Assembly (NCBI GenBank): GCA_007258455.2
Contig: VDFB02270651.1
Location: 495,388,320 to 495,452,319 of the forward strand
Reading direction: 5' to 3'
Length of the DNA: 64,000 bases
Source: Sequoia sempervirens
Lineage: Eukaryota; Streptophyta; Pinopsida; Cupressales; Cupressaceae
The notes beneath the pieces were generated by a model. That model did not search any database. It was not told the origin of the DNA and saw only the letters and a list, made by a program, of their open reading frames with translations. The translations under genes were made by a program, and so were the position numbers. Shown here one piece after another: positions 11,298 through 23,059 of this stretch. Each line of letters begins with the position of its first letter. Positions within the stretch are counted from its first letter, which is position 1.

Positions 11298-13064
11298 GAT
11301 TGATTCGCTCAACGTGGAAAATGAGTCTTAGTAGGGGCGTTTTTCAAAAATTTCATAAATTTTCAATTTATTTTTAAGTTTTTTATGTTGTATGACCTGA
11401 AGACTAAATATAAATGCAGTTTTTAGATGATTTTTGATGATTTGATATGCAAAAATGCAACCTATATGCACTTTCACTAATGCAAAATTTAGAAACCCTA
11501 GATGCCAATTAACTAATGCAAATCCTTTAATGAAAAGTCAATGCAAGCTATATCTATGATGATGATAGACTCCAAATCAAAAATAAAGTGTTCAAAATGC
11601 AGGTTCACCAAAATAGAACCTTTGAAAATGGGGGTGACTATGATTAAGTGCTATCACACCCACTTCCAAGCTATTCCATTCAAGGATAACCCTAGAGATC
11701 TCAATGCAAAAGAGAAAGAGATCTTGCAATAGGGTTGTCCTAAGGGCTGAAAGTAGACTAAAAAAAGGGGTTCACCACCAAGTTTAGACTTCAAAAATAT
11801 AATGAAATGAAACATGCAATGAAAAACCCTAATTGAATGAAAAGCAACACTAAATGACCTAGAAAAGTGAATGAAACAATACAACAAACTATAAAATAGA
11901 ATGTGTGCACCTAGAAATATAGAAGTGGGTGAATGGAGGTATGAATCATTGGAAATTCTACTTTTAAAGCTGACTAGGACTCATTCACCAAGCTAGGTGA
12001 ATTAGTTCAGTTTCTGGAAAACTATGCAGGAGCAAGAATCTGCCAAAAGGGTATCTAAATCTGCAAAAACCTAAAAATTGACTGGAACTAGAACTCATTC
12101 GCTAGAAGTGGTGAATTAGTCTAGTTGGGATTTTCTGAAGCTTCAAAGGTTGATCCTGCTCTTCTCTATCTCCTTTGTCCTTCCTGAGTGATTTCCATAT
12201 TTGAATCTCTAATTTGCAACCTGTAGGTCTTCTCCAATGTTCTCCAAGGCTTGATGACAACTTTGAAAACTTTGAATGATTTGCAACTTTTCTCCAATCT
12301 TGCTCCTTAGGAAATCTGCAACCTAGACCTGCAAATCACACACAAAGGAGAGGGGAAAATGTTGTTGGGTTAGTGAATAGGGGTTTTCCTTGCTCAAAAC
12401 CCTTGTTGGTAGATAAACCATGAAATAGCATGAAATATGAATGGAGAATGATGAATGAACAAAATGAGATGTTACAACTCACCAAACCCTAGCACTAAGA
12501 GGTTGAAACCATGCATACAATGGCTCCAATGGATGTAGACCTTGATTCTTGCTTGAAGATGAAAGATCTTGAATTGAAACACTTGCTTGAATCACAAAAC
12601 CCTACATCATGATTGTTAGCACAATAACAAACATGATGCATGAAATCCTTAACATGATGGTTGATGCTTGAATGCTACTCTAAAATGCTTAATAATCTAC
12701 TCTTGAATGCTCTTGAAAACACTTGAATGATCTTGTGAACTCAAAATTGCTATAAGAATGCTCATTCAAAAGTCTTAGGATAAATGAATGAAAAACCCTT
12801 GTATTTATACTCAATTATGCAAGAATTCCCGAAATTACAACACTACAAGCCAACATCAGATCTAGGAGGATAAAATATCACTAGAAATTCAAGAATTAAT
12901 TATGAATTTGGACCACACGAGACTCATTCAACCAAGATGGTGAATGAGTCCCACCAAGCCTAAATTTTGGGACCAATTTTAAAAATGCTTAGAAATGTGT
13001 AAAATCAAGTTTGAGACCTAAAAAATCTAGGTGGGACTCATTCGCCCAAGGTGGTGAATGAGTC
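11298..13064. repeat. Five dispersed hairpin motifs (GACTCATTC...GAATGAGTC)
   Basis: An inverted repeat of the form GACTCATTC-N about 12-GAATGAGTC occurs at 13035-13064 (perfect arms), 12921-12950 (perfect arms), 12091-12121, 11978-12009 and, decayed, 11298-11331. The loop usually contains CC-AAG-TGG. All lie in the LTR/leader of the Tat-like relic. Confidence 0.8.
12802..12809 (-). promoter_or_regulatory. TATA box in the Tat-like LTR
   Basis: TATAAATA on the minus strand, followed by CAAGGGTTTTTCATTC, about 690 bases inside the LTR. Position and sequence fit the U3 promoter of an LTR retrotransposon. Confidence 0.55.
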
Positions 13065-13230
13065 ACAGATCACTAAATCTAGGCCATTCAAGCTTGAAAC
13101 ACCTAAATTATGATTGGCTAATGATTGGTATCAGGATCATCCTCAAAAAGATGTAATAAATGAGGCTTATGGATGCAAAATAGGGCCAATTAAAGCATAA
13201 GAAAGCCCAATTATTAATGAAAAGCCCAAA

Positions 13231-13373
13231 AAAGTGTGAAAGTGTGTTACAACACTCTACAACACTTAAAAATAAGACAAGATTAAAGTTTATTTTGAAA
13301 AAAAGAGGTTTATTATGTTCAATTAATTAATAAAACCTTAGAAAAGTGTGAAAGTGTGTTACAACACTTTAGC
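13231..13373. repeat. Duplicated 26-bp word
   Basis: aaagtgtgaaagtgtgttac followed by aacact occurs at 13231 and at 13343, 112 bp apart, in the outer part of the LTR. The ends of the word are themselves complementary (AGTGTG/ acAACACT). Confidence 0.75.
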
Positions 13374-13479
13374 AAGGTATCATTTAAATTTATTAGTTCA
13401 CAAGGGCCCAAGACCTAATGTGAATGTTTCAACCACATTACAACACTAAATCAAGGCAACATTAAGCCTAACTCACAAG

Positions 13480-13907
13480 GAGGGCCTAAACAAGCCAAGA
13501 AAAGTAGAAGGGATACTTTTTCCGTGACTACAATTTTCTATAGATCCTTGTAATTGAAATGACCAAAGTATTCATGCTAAGTTTGCTTTTTTTTTAAATC
13601 TACATATGTTATAAGAGATTATATTAATTAAATCTCAAAACCATTCAACATATATTACTTATATATGATAGCCACTCTCTCAAGCCAAAATAATATTAAG
13701 ATAATAAGTCTCTTGAATACCCACATCATGTGGTGAGAACTAAACTATCCTACTAGTTTTAGTGAAATTCCAATACATAAAAAGGAGGAAGGATGAAATA
13801 TTAGGAACCAAAAGTACATCTAAATACAACCATGTTCAAGCTATTCCCAAAACTAAAAGTTGTGTAGATTCCCCGCTACAATTTGTGAAGTACTAAGATT
13901 TTAAAAT
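13480..13907 (-). pseudogene. Ty1/copia protease to gag-pre-integrase segment (relic, left part)
   Basis: On the minus strand from 13907 downward the frame reads YLDVLLVPNISSFLL, then FSPHDVG and ILA, the stretch after the copia protease active site (DVLYVP...LLS...F...ILA). After a shift it reads HEYFGHFNYKDL near 13520-13560, the gag-pre-integrase signature (LWHxRxGHxNxxDL). The preceding part of the same element resumes at 29018, on the other side of the 15-kb Ty3/gypsy insertion. The element is truncated at about 13490, where the Tat-like LTR begins. Confidence 0.85.
13903..13907. repeat. Target site duplication, left copy (AAAAT)
   Basis: AAAAT lies directly before the left LTR and AAAAT (29018-29022) directly after the right LTR. 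Five bases is the standard duplication for LTR retrotransposons. Confidence 0.85.
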
Positions 13908-16900
13908 TGTTACTCATTTTTGTTACTTGCTCAAGTTGATTGAGTTTAGAGTGTTTGCAAATTGAAATTGAATTACATTTCTTATCTATCTTCCCTATAT
14001 TGAATTCAATTGTATAAACAAAAAAATCAAAAAGATTACGAGATTATAGTAACAGATTATGGCATTTATACAAGTGCATACAATATGGAAAAAATTTGCT
14101 CAAATATTTCTGAAAAGTAATCTTTATTGATACAAAAGTACATATTTGTCTCACACAAGCCATGAGACTTAACTTGTTCAATGAAAATGAAGAAAAATTT
14201 ATACATTTATGGATAAAGAAAATAGAATGCACATATAGGGGAAGAGGCTGGTCATTTCCCGATGACTGGTTTGATGTCTATTGTCTTGCTTTGTCTCTTT
14301 CCTTGAGTTGTCTTGTGTCCTCCTTAGCTCCTTGGTCCTAGTCCCTGCATTTGGCAATGACAATGATGTAAGAGCATTTCTCTAAGAAATGAAGGTCTCT
14401 CACACTACATGCACATGCACCCATGACTAACCCTCAAGTACATTAAACAAACATGTAAACTATAAATTTCCAAGAAAGCAACAGGACCATCAAGCACATC
14501 AGACATATGCATATATTTTTCTAACTATTTGTTTCATGTGCAGGTATTGAAAAGCAATGTTGTTTTATTAAATTTCACCACATGGGGTAAATGAGGCTCC
14601 CATAAGGGTCGAGCCCAGCGTGCATTTGAAGGACAACAATTAAAATGATTGTGATTTGTAGGTTGACAATGTACAATTCAAGTGTATAACCTTTTTGGGG
14701 CAGCATGCTATCAAGTTTGTTTTGGCATGGCATTGCACTGGAGTAAACTCCCCATGGTTTATTTGTTTAACCATATATCATCTATGGTAGTGATAGTTTT
14801 GATCATTGTCATAGAGGACACATCATCAAACAAGTAAATCATGAAAGATTACTCCTAGTCCAATCACAATCTCAAGAGATCAGGAGCAGTAAAACATAAA
14901 TGCAATAACATGACTATAGGTAGTTGGTACCTGTACAGGAGCAACCAGATCAAATAATGCAACCAAGGGAATTCATGACATTGTGCTGCCTAAAAGGAAA
15001 TGAAATGAAAGTAAGAGGAATAATAATGCCTAGCTTTTGCACAAAAAAGTTATCAAACTACAGTTACAATAAAACCAATGAAAATAGTGAGCAATGTCAT
15101 GATGACTGTCACCTACAGTGGAGTAAATGTAATTTTCACTGTCAAAACATATTTACATTTATACCACATGCAATCATGGAAAGAACAAGTAGTGTTCTAG
15201 CACTCAAATCAAGGTGATTTTTTGTGGGAAGTGATGCTACAAGAGTGAAGGATTTTTCTCCTTATAATCAATGTTGAAAGTGTTCCAATAGGACAATGTA
15301 ATCATCCAAAAGACACAAAGACATTGGAGCTTTCACAATTAGGATAATGTACACTATCATGAAACAAGTATGGTAATGGTAGATATAAGAGTTTCAAATG
15401 ATAATGGATCCTTTAAAAATGATAACATGTTCAATATCCATGAAGGAGACTAGGTGTTACCCTAAAGTGCAACCAAGAAGGTAACTCACAGTAGTACATG
15501 CAATGACAGTGGTAGGTCTGATGAAAAATGCACATTCCACATATTGAGCAATGATCATGATCGAGAAAGCTTAAAGAAGACATCAGAGAGGGAGGAATAA
15601 TTGCAATGCATTGGATGTAGGTTTCAAGATCATGCAAATCCCTCATAACACTTGTATAAGTAATTCAAAGGTAGCAACAATATGGACAACATCAAACATG
15701 ATATATGAGGAGGAATGGAGCCTCAGCATGTCACATGGTTGAATACATTGGTGTTATGATAAGATCAACATGAAAAAGAGGCATTTCTTTTTCTTTATTT
15801 CCACACATTCAACCGTACCCATTTGGGGTTTCTACCAAAGAATGAAAACCTGGAGGATAGTCTCAAATTGAGCTATCATTTTACTGGTAAAATTATTGAG
15901 AAAACTAAATGATGCGAAGGATGATTCTGGGTACCTAAACTGAAGTATGTCGGCCATGAAGATGAAACTAAGCAAGAAGAATGCACAAAAAAAATTCGAT
16001 GATGAAGATGCTTTTAGATTATTTATAGAGGTGTAAAGTTGTGCCTGCAGAAAAGTTACAGATAAAAAATTGAGTAAAACCAAAGGTATGAGTATCATGA
16101 AGCTGCGGTCATTCTATAGAAGATCTGGTGTTTTTGATATCAAATCAAGTTCCCGTAGCATGCATGGGTATGGCCATTGAAGGATAAAACACCTGTAATG
16201 GAATTTTCAATAATAGAACAAAGGGTTTTTCAATGCAAAAAATGGTAAACTACAAAAAATCAAATGGTTGAGCAACTATATGCAGAAAAGATAAATTTAT
16301 TTTTGCTTATGAATCCAAGTCTAAAGCTTAAACAAAAAGAGCAAATGTCGATAGCTGAAAATGTATTCTTTCTTTTATGCATTAAAAGATATATAGTTCT
16401 TGTTCTCTTTTGTATGAGGGTTTTGCTTACCCTGCTGGTGGCCGTTATTTTCTTCAATCTTCTTGTTAAATACCTTCTCAGTGATTCAATGAGAGTTTCT
16501 CCATGGAAACCAATCATTAAAAGGATAGACATAGAAAAAAAATATAAGTGAGAAATATGAAGAATGGCTACAAGATCCATAGCCATGGAGGGCCTCTATC
16601 AGCATTATTTAGGTGAAAATAGAGGTATTTCATCAAAATTACTTCTAGAAAATTCTTACGAGTGTTTATTTGGAGGAAAATCAACATAAAATGCAGGTTG
16701 ATGCCTCTATACAGCTCAAAATCCATCAGAAAAGCCTCTGAGTTTCCAGAAACCCTAGCAATGCAGGTAATGGTGGCCCAAGCTTCTTCTTCAAGTTTCA
16801 AAGAATAAAATGAAGATGTTTTCTTTTTCCTTGCTTTTGTTTTAGGGTTACTAACACTATTGATGCCAATAATAGCATGACATTTTTTTCATTGATTTAG

Positions 16901-18214
16901 CAAAAGCAAGTGTTGAATAATATATGTCTTGTGGGTGAAAGAGTGATTTCCATGCCTTAGGTATTTCAAATACCTTGTAAGATTGTATAAACCTTTTCAA
17001 AATATCCATGTGTGCATGTATGGCTTGTATAGCCTTGTGATGTGTAGATGCCACCTATGCCTTTGGATTTTTTACCTTTGAAAACTTTGACCTCATTTTT
17101 ATGTGTTGACAACCATAATGGTCAAAGTATAGAGAATTTGCATAAATATTAGTGTAAAACAAATGGCTTGGAGGTGTGATTATAAGCCTTTAAGTTATTT
17201 TGTTACTCTTAAATGCAATTAGGATGACTTGGTCGATTGAGGGAAGATAAAGATATGCTTTCATTTATGCTTTTACACGCATCTAAGAGGTTATTTTTAG
17301 TTTTCCAACATATGCCATGCATTTAGGAGCATTTAATTGAGAAATTGCAAGAATCTAGAATTATTTTGCATGCCTAGATGTTTGGCATGGTCAAACCCAC
17401 TTTCCCCACATGTTGAGACAGTTTTGGGGGGAATCTAGTGGCACATTTTTAGGCTATTTTGATGGATCCGACCCAAGTTAGTTGCTAGCTCCTATTTTGG
17501 TGCAACTACTTGGAGTTGAGTATTATATTCACTCATGTAACTCTTTTAGAGGGAGTTCTTCTGATGCAGATTGAGACTAAGAGACTTTTTGAGTCCTTTG
17601 TCAAACTTCTTGCAAGCTTTTGTAACTCATTTTGGACATGAAATACAGCGCAGAGCTTGGGTATCATTGAATGGTGTAATTTTTCCTTCTTGTTACTGCA
17701 TTATCGTGTATTTCCACATGATCAATTGAGTTATTGTGAGATTGTATTCATTTCCTTTAACTTTGTCTCATGGTTTTAGTACCTTTTTGTAGAGAAGTGT
17801 GATGTTGCACGTTATAATATCTATCAAGAATGCAAGTTGCTCTTAGCTGTGAAGTCTTTTTCCTCCTAAGAGCTTAAGCAGTAAGGCCTCTTTATAAAAT
17901 ACTTGCAAAGCACACAAAAATAATTTGTGCAAGTTTGTTTTTCTAGTCATTGTATGCAAGTGTATGAAATTTGAATTTCAAGTCTAAGTAATATTTTGGT
18001 GTATCACCTTATGAGGTAGTTTTCATTTTATATTATCTCTTTTCCATTTTCCTCAACAAAAAACCAATAGGATTTAGGTGAGAACCAAGAGGAAGCCGAC
18101 CTTCTCTGGAGGTTGACCTCTATTTATCAAATCCCACACTTTAAGAGGTCTTCCCATGTTACACTGAGTTGTTGAATTTCATATTCAACAGGGTGCAAAA
18201 TCATAGTGATAATA
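13908..18214 (+). mobile_element. 5' LTR (about 4.3 kb)
   Basis: Direct repeat of 24678-29017. It starts TGTTACTC and ends TAATA at 18214, where the right LTR has TAACA; the last-but-one base shows a C-to-T change that destroyed the terminal CA. At 4307 bp it is unusually long for an LTR. Short frames inside it (for example 16264-16551) recur in the other LTR only because the DNA is duplicated. A TATA-like word (tttataaaat, 17891-17900) lies about 320 bases before the end and may mark the promoter. Confidence 0.92.
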
Positions 18215-18218
18215 GTTT

Positions 18219-18235
18219 TGGCACGCCCGATGGGA
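18219..18235 (+). promoter_or_regulatory. Primer binding site
   Basis: TGGCACGCCCGATGGGA starts four bases after the LTR end. It begins with TGG, complementary to the CCA end of tRNAs, and is GC-rich in an AT-rich context. I cannot name the tRNA with certainty. Confidence 0.65.
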
Positions 18236-18449
18236 TTGTCGAATCAGACAACTCAGAAAAATATAAATTATTGTTGGTTTTGATATGCTGCCAGTAGTTT
18301 TAAGCCTATGAGAGGTAATTTTTGTATATTTGGAAACTTCCACTATGAGTAGAATTAAAAGACCAATGTTTTGAAGCTTTACATGAAAAAGATTCAAACA
18401 AAGAGTTCACATTCCTTTGAGTATTTACAATTGTCTCCACCTACAATGA

Positions 18450-19680
18450 AAAGTAGGTATGTAAAAAGAGCTTCTATCTCAAAGAGGGTTCAATCAACCC
18501 CACCAAGTTTCTGACTAGCTTTAATAGCCAGTTCAACTATACCTACAACTTTAATCCTTATTGTTCCAGCTCAGGTTAATCAACCTCCAGTTATGCAAAT
18601 GGCTAGAAATCAGCCTTTTGTGCCATTTAATGGAGGCAGTACATTGAATTTGACCCAACATGATGACATTCCTATAGCTTCCTTGAAAATTTTACCATTT
18701 TTTATAGGAGAGGATCAAACAACCCCTATTGAACATATTAGAGAGTAGCATCTCTGTGTGGGGTTCATCATATAACCCAAGAGAATGTAGCTATTAGATT
18801 ACTTGTAGCCTCATTGAAAGGTAAGGCATTACAATGGTTTAGAGGTTTGCAACTTGGGTCTATTGCAACTTGGGATGAATTGGGAGATCAGTTACATAAG
18901 CAGTTTTAGGATAAGTCAAGCCATTTGTCACTGGTTGAACAACTTACAACCATTAAAAGGGCTCCTCAAGAGGAAATGACATATTTTAATTTCTATTTTT
19001 AGAAGACATGGTTCAGAAAACCTGAAACAGTAAGGCCTTCTCCTGATTATGCTTTCATGTATTATTTAAGGGCTTTACATAGTGAAATTGTTGTCATGAT
19101 TCAGTCTATGGGTGGGAACACATTTCCTCAAGCATATGATATAGCTATTAGGGCTCAAAACATCCTTATTCAGGCTGGAAGGATAGCTCCTAGACCCCTA
19201 ATGCCAAATTTTCCATACATTCAACCTTCCATGCCTTTACAAATTCCACCTTTTGCACCTTTACCAGTTGTACTAGTATTACCAGAAGCTTCCCAACCTG
19301 TTGTTAATCAAGGAACTATTGTCCCAATCTCATCTCAAGAGCTACAGGAGATTAAAAGCCTATTATAGACTTTTGGCAACAAGCTAGTGAATATAGAGAA
19401 GCAACAACAACAAAGTAGACAACCTTTTTAGTAGAATCAGGGTCAAGGGAAGCAATATCAGGGAAATAGACAGTCTTATCAAGGAAATTATCAGGGTCAA
19501 AGATAGAATGTCAATCCAAGACCATTTCACCCATATAACCCAACCCCAATTAGTGCTATTAAGGAGATTGTTCCTATTTAGGACAATCTTGCAGTAGATT
19601 ATGAATGGTGTTCACCTTGCAATCAGCCCCACAACCAAGCCACTTGTCCAAATGGGGTTATTAACCAATAATTAATGGTG
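18450..19680 (+). pseudogene. gag of the 15-kb Ty3/gypsy element
   Basis: The frame contains LKILPFFIGEDQTTPIEHI, then LVASLKGKALQWFRGL and a W-x-E-L-x-x-x-F region: the retrotransposon gag capsid pattern (F-x-G, A-x-x-W-F). A proline-rich linker and a Gln-rich segment follow, then a zinc knuckle CSPCNQPHNQATC (19609-19646, C-x2-C-x3-H-x4-C). Stops interrupt it at 18746, 18907, 19000, 19366, 19429, 19432 and elsewhere; most are TAG where glutamine or tryptophan would be expected. Gag would form the virus-like particle. Confidence 0.85.
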
Positions 19681-20640
19681 CAAAATGCTTCGAGTTCACA
19701 GCCTAATGAACCCAATGATGCATCCCTACAGTAGCAAGGTCAATCTACAAGTGATGCTACCTTTCTAAATTGGTAGGGTGAAGAATTTTGTGGAGTATCT
19801 AATGATGATTCTTTGATTGCAGCAAACACAAGAGCCAAGAAAAGGGCTTTTGAGCTTGAGTAGTCAACTAATATAGGAAAAGGAATTGTAGAACTATCTA
19901 CATCACCAGTACCCCACATTTTGCAAAGAACTACACAAGTTGTTGCCAGGGACCAACCTCACTTGCAGACAAAACCGGTTGCTGCAAGGATGCAACAGAA
20001 GGTAAATTTTGTTGCTTCTTTTAATATTGTTGAAAATATGAAAAAAATGAATGTGCCAATGTCTATGTGGGACTCATTGGCAATCCCAGGCCAAAAAGAG
20101 TTGTTACAATCTGCTTTAACTAAAAAGACAGTGTATAGTGATGCCTCAGTTGATTCAGTTAAGGTTTTTTCACAAACATACCCCAGGATAGTGATAAACA
20201 ACAAAGTAAACAACCAAGTAAAGAACTAGTAAAAGGTGTCAATCCCCCTCCTTTCTATGTGACATTGACTGTAGGAGACAAATTAGTTCATATTTGTATG
20301 GTTGACATTGGAGCTAGTAGTTCAGTCATGCCAAAAAATATTGCAGACCAATTAAGACTGAAATACTAGCCCCTTGAGAAAGGAGTACTTCAGTTAGATG
20401 GAATAACAATTAATACTGATGGTGTTATTAAAGATTTGGGTCTCATATTACATGCCTACCCAAATTTTTCAATTCCTCAAGATGTCTTTTTCATTGATTT
20501 ACCTCCATTCTTTGCTCTATGTTTATCAAGGGACTTCACTGCAAAAATTGGAGGTTATTTGTCTTCTGACTAGTCTCATATGTTTTTTAGGACTAGGTAT
20601 CGAACAAAAGTGACAATAAAATCAGTCATTGGTAAAGGAT
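19681..20640 (+). pseudogene. Pre-protease region and aspartic protease
   Basis: The frame at 19921-20229 includes MNVPMSMWDSLAIPGQKELL, equivalent to the conserved block before the protease in Tat-type elements. A frameshift near 20235 leads to the protease: VDIGASSSVMP (about 20302-20334), an active-site motif with D-I-G-A instead of D-S/T-G-A, then RDFTAKIGGYLSSD (LGRPW region). Two TAG stops and a further shift near 20635 follow. The product would process the polyprotein; this copy is dead. Confidence 0.8.
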
Positions 20641-20880
20641 CATATTGAACCTTATGTACCAAGTGTAGTTAATACTAATTGTGTTGTTTTTGAAGACAGT
20701 GAGCTTGTTGCAACTCAAGAGTTGCAAGTTGAAAGTATACTAGAGGTGCTACTAAATGAGTGGGAAGTAGAAAAAATTATGGATAATCCAAATGAACTCA
20801 TTCAGGAGACTGGTTTAGGTATTTATGTGCTGCATGAACCAAAAAAAGAGATGTCAAACCTTGAAAAGGAGGCAGAATAA
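20641..20880 (+). pseudogene. Acidic linker between protease and RNase H-like domain
   Basis: Open for 83 codons, rich in Glu/Asp, with no domain I recognise. It ends at a TAA, and the frame continues in phase into the RNase H-like domain. Confidence 0.45.
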
Positions 20881-20898
20881 CAATTACCACAGCAAGAT

Positions 20899-21321
20899 GA
20901 GCTATGGCAGATGTATTTTGATGGCTTCAAAAGTAGAAATGGAGCTGGTGAAGGTGTTATGTTGGTCTCTCCACAAGGTGATAAATATTACGCTGCTTTC
21001 AAATTTTCTTTTTCCTATTTTAACAATACTGTTGAATATGAAGGTCTGATACATGGCTTAGAATGGGCAAGGAGAAGAGGAATAAGCTGCTTGCAAGTAT
21101 TTGGGGACAACGAATTGATTGTTAATCAGGTGAGAGGGTTAAATGTGACAAAAAATTATACTTTTAAATCTTATAAACATAGGGTATGGGATATGATAGA
21201 GGAATTTGATGCCTTTAATCTAATTTCAATTCCTAGGAGTCAAAACAAGCATGCGAACAAATTGGCTACAATTGGTGCTCAGTTTGACATACCCATTGAG
21301 ATTAGAAAAGAGAAGGTATAG
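20899..21321 (+). pseudogene. RNase H-like domain upstream of reverse transcriptase
   Basis: The frame reads MYFDGFKSRNGAGEGVML, then VEYEGLIHGLEWARRRGI, VFGDNELIVNQ and HANKLATIGA. This is the pattern of the extra (archaeal-type) RNase H of Tat elements: first Asp in FDG, Glu in EYEG, Asp in GDN, and a final Asp expected in HAD, here Asn (HAN). In the Tat/Ogre elements I know, this domain follows the reverse transcriptase; here it precedes it. Open for 136 codons with no internal stop. Confidence 0.8.
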
Positions 21322-22520
21322 CAATATGTTAAGGTAGTTGTTAGGACCTCTAAACTTGAAAACAATGTTCACTGGAAAGTCTTTGAAAGTGATGAGTAGA
21401 TTTTAAGTTTTCTGCTTGAGGAAGATCAATTTTCTATTGTAAATCAAGAGAAACTTAAACAACAATATGAGGATCAGATTATCTAGCTGAGGACAAATAA
21501 GTTGCCCAAGGGTCTGTTTACGTTAGAATCCATCTTTAGCACTAATGACTAGTTGAAAAGGAACAAAACTAGCATTCTTATTAAAGAGGAGCAATACAAA
21601 GAGCTAGAGATTTTTAAAAGTAAGCTTCTTAAGATAGGAAAAATATGTTCACAATCAGATAGACAAGCTTTTGTTTCTTTGTGTCAAGAGTTTTGGGATG
21701 TTTTTTCTTTGGATTATTCTAATTTGAAAGGATTTGATCTTAGAATTGCTTAGCACACAGTAGAACTAGAACCCAATGCAAAGCTTGTAAGACAAAAAAA
21801 AGGCCTTTAAATCCAAAACTGGAACCCCTCATGATTAAGGAATTAACCAAGTTGATTGAGGGAGGAATTATATTTATGATTAAACACACCTACTGGGTTT
21901 CTAACCTGGTTTCGGTTAGAAAGAAAAATGGGGAAATTAGGCTTTGTGTGGATTTTAGAGACCTTAATAGGGCTTCTTTGAAGGATCATTACCCACTGCC
22001 CTCTATGGAGAAAATCCTTCAAGTTGTTGCTAGTTCTAAGAGATTTTCCCTGCTTGATGGATATTCTAGTTATAACCAAGTATTGGTCAAAGAAGAGGAC
22101 CAATACAAGACTTCCTTTACAAAAAATGGGGCACTATGGCCTACAATAGAATTCCTTTCAGCCTTTCCAACGCTAGAGCCACTTTTCAAAGGGCTATGGA
22201 CATGGCATTTCAAGGTTTAATTAACAAAATTGTGCTCATTTATCTAGATGATGTAATAGTATTCTCAAAAAATGTTGATGAACATCTGCTGCATTTAAAA
22301 CAAGTGTTTGAAAGATGTAGGGAATATGGAATATCCCTTAATCCCAAGAAAAGTATCTTTGTTGTCCATGAGGGTAAACTGTTAGGACACATAGTGTCAA
22401 AATAGGCAACTACTATTGATCCTAAGAGATTCAAAGCCATATTAGAGTTTCCTTTGCCCAATCACAAAAAGGGGTTGCAAAGCTTCCTTGGTAGAATTAA
22501 TTTTCTGAGAAGATTTATTC
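21322..22520 (+). pseudogene. Reverse transcriptase of the 15-kb element
   Basis: After several TAG stops the frame shows the lead-in FWDVFSLDYSNLKGFDLRI, then IRLCVDFRDLNRASLKDHYP, SRxxFSLLDGYSSYNQ-like sequence and, after a frameshift near 22125, MAYNRIPFSLSNARATFQRA and LIYLDDVIVFSKN with the catalytic Asp pair. It ends with the LGHIVS and FLGRINFLRRFI blocks. The lead-in wording is typical of Tat/Athila polyproteins. One TAG (about 22403) and a TGA (22538) interrupt it. Confidence 0.92.
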
Positions 22521-22529
22521 CAAATGTTG

Positions 22530-23043
22530 AAACCTTCTGAGACCATTGACTACTATGTTAAAAAAGAATGTAGCTTTCAGCTGGACTAGAGAAGCTAAAC
22601 ACAATTTTAAAGCCATTAAAGAGGCTTTAGCATCAACTCCCACACTGGTAAACCGAGATTTTTCAAGGGAATTTATTTTTTATGCATTTGGTAGTATAGA
22701 TGTTGTTTCTGCAATGCTAGTACAACAAAGTAATGAGGGCTTGGAATAGCCCATTGCCTTTTTCAGCCAAGGTTTGGTAGATTATGAACAAAGGTATTCA
22801 TTTGTGGAGAAGCATGTTCTTGATGTCATAAGAAGCCTAAAAAATATTAATCAATTAATTTCCAATAATAAGATTCATTTAATGGTAGCACATCCAAGTG
22901 TGAAAGAGTTCATGTTGAGTAAATATCTCAATGAAAAAAGAGTTGGATGGATCACTAAAGTCATAGAATTTGATGTTGATATCAAAATCACAAAGCTTGT
23001 AAGAGGTGAAGGACTTTGTGAGCAACTTGATTCAACATCATAG
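22530..23043 (+). pseudogene. RNase H domain of pol
   Basis: The sequence FSWTREAKHNFKAIKEAL, then the LVQQS and PIAFFSQGL blocks and YSFVEKHVLDVIRSLKN are the standard Ty3/gypsy connection and RNase H region after the reverse transcriptase. The frame has a TAG at about 22747 and ends at TAG 23041. Confidence 0.85.
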
Positions 23044-23059
23044 AATAAAGAGACAACAA

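Larger units (their letters stand above)
8206..13497 (-). mobile_element. Tat/Ogre-like Ty3/gypsy relic (5' LTR, gag-side, protease, G-patch)
   Basis: Reading on the minus strand from 13497 downward there is a long LTR-like region with a TATA box, an acidic repetitive coding region, a pre-protease segment, a retropepsin, a G-patch domain and finally a zinc-knuckle segment. This set (pre-protease ISVW block, retropepsin, G-patch) is typical of plant Tat/Ogre-type polyproteins. Reverse transcriptase and integrase are missing, lost at or beyond the assembly gap. The outer end (minus-strand TGGCTTGTTTAGG at 13497) abuts a copia relic, which suggests this element inserted into it or truncated it. 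All frames are broken by stops. Confidence 0.75.
11000..13497 (-). mobile_element. LTR and leader of the Tat-like relic
   Basis: This non-coding stretch precedes the minus-strand coding region, carries a canonical TATA box and starts with minus-strand TG at 13497. It contains five copies of a hairpin motif and two copies of a 26-bp word. I could not find the LTR's inner end or a primer binding site, so the split between LTR and leader is unknown. Confidence 0.5.

Noticed and set aside
16260..16586. Overlapping 95-108-codon frames on both strands, also kept in the second LTR at 27056-27385
   Set aside because: Conservation is explained by LTR duplication; no family motif and no start context.
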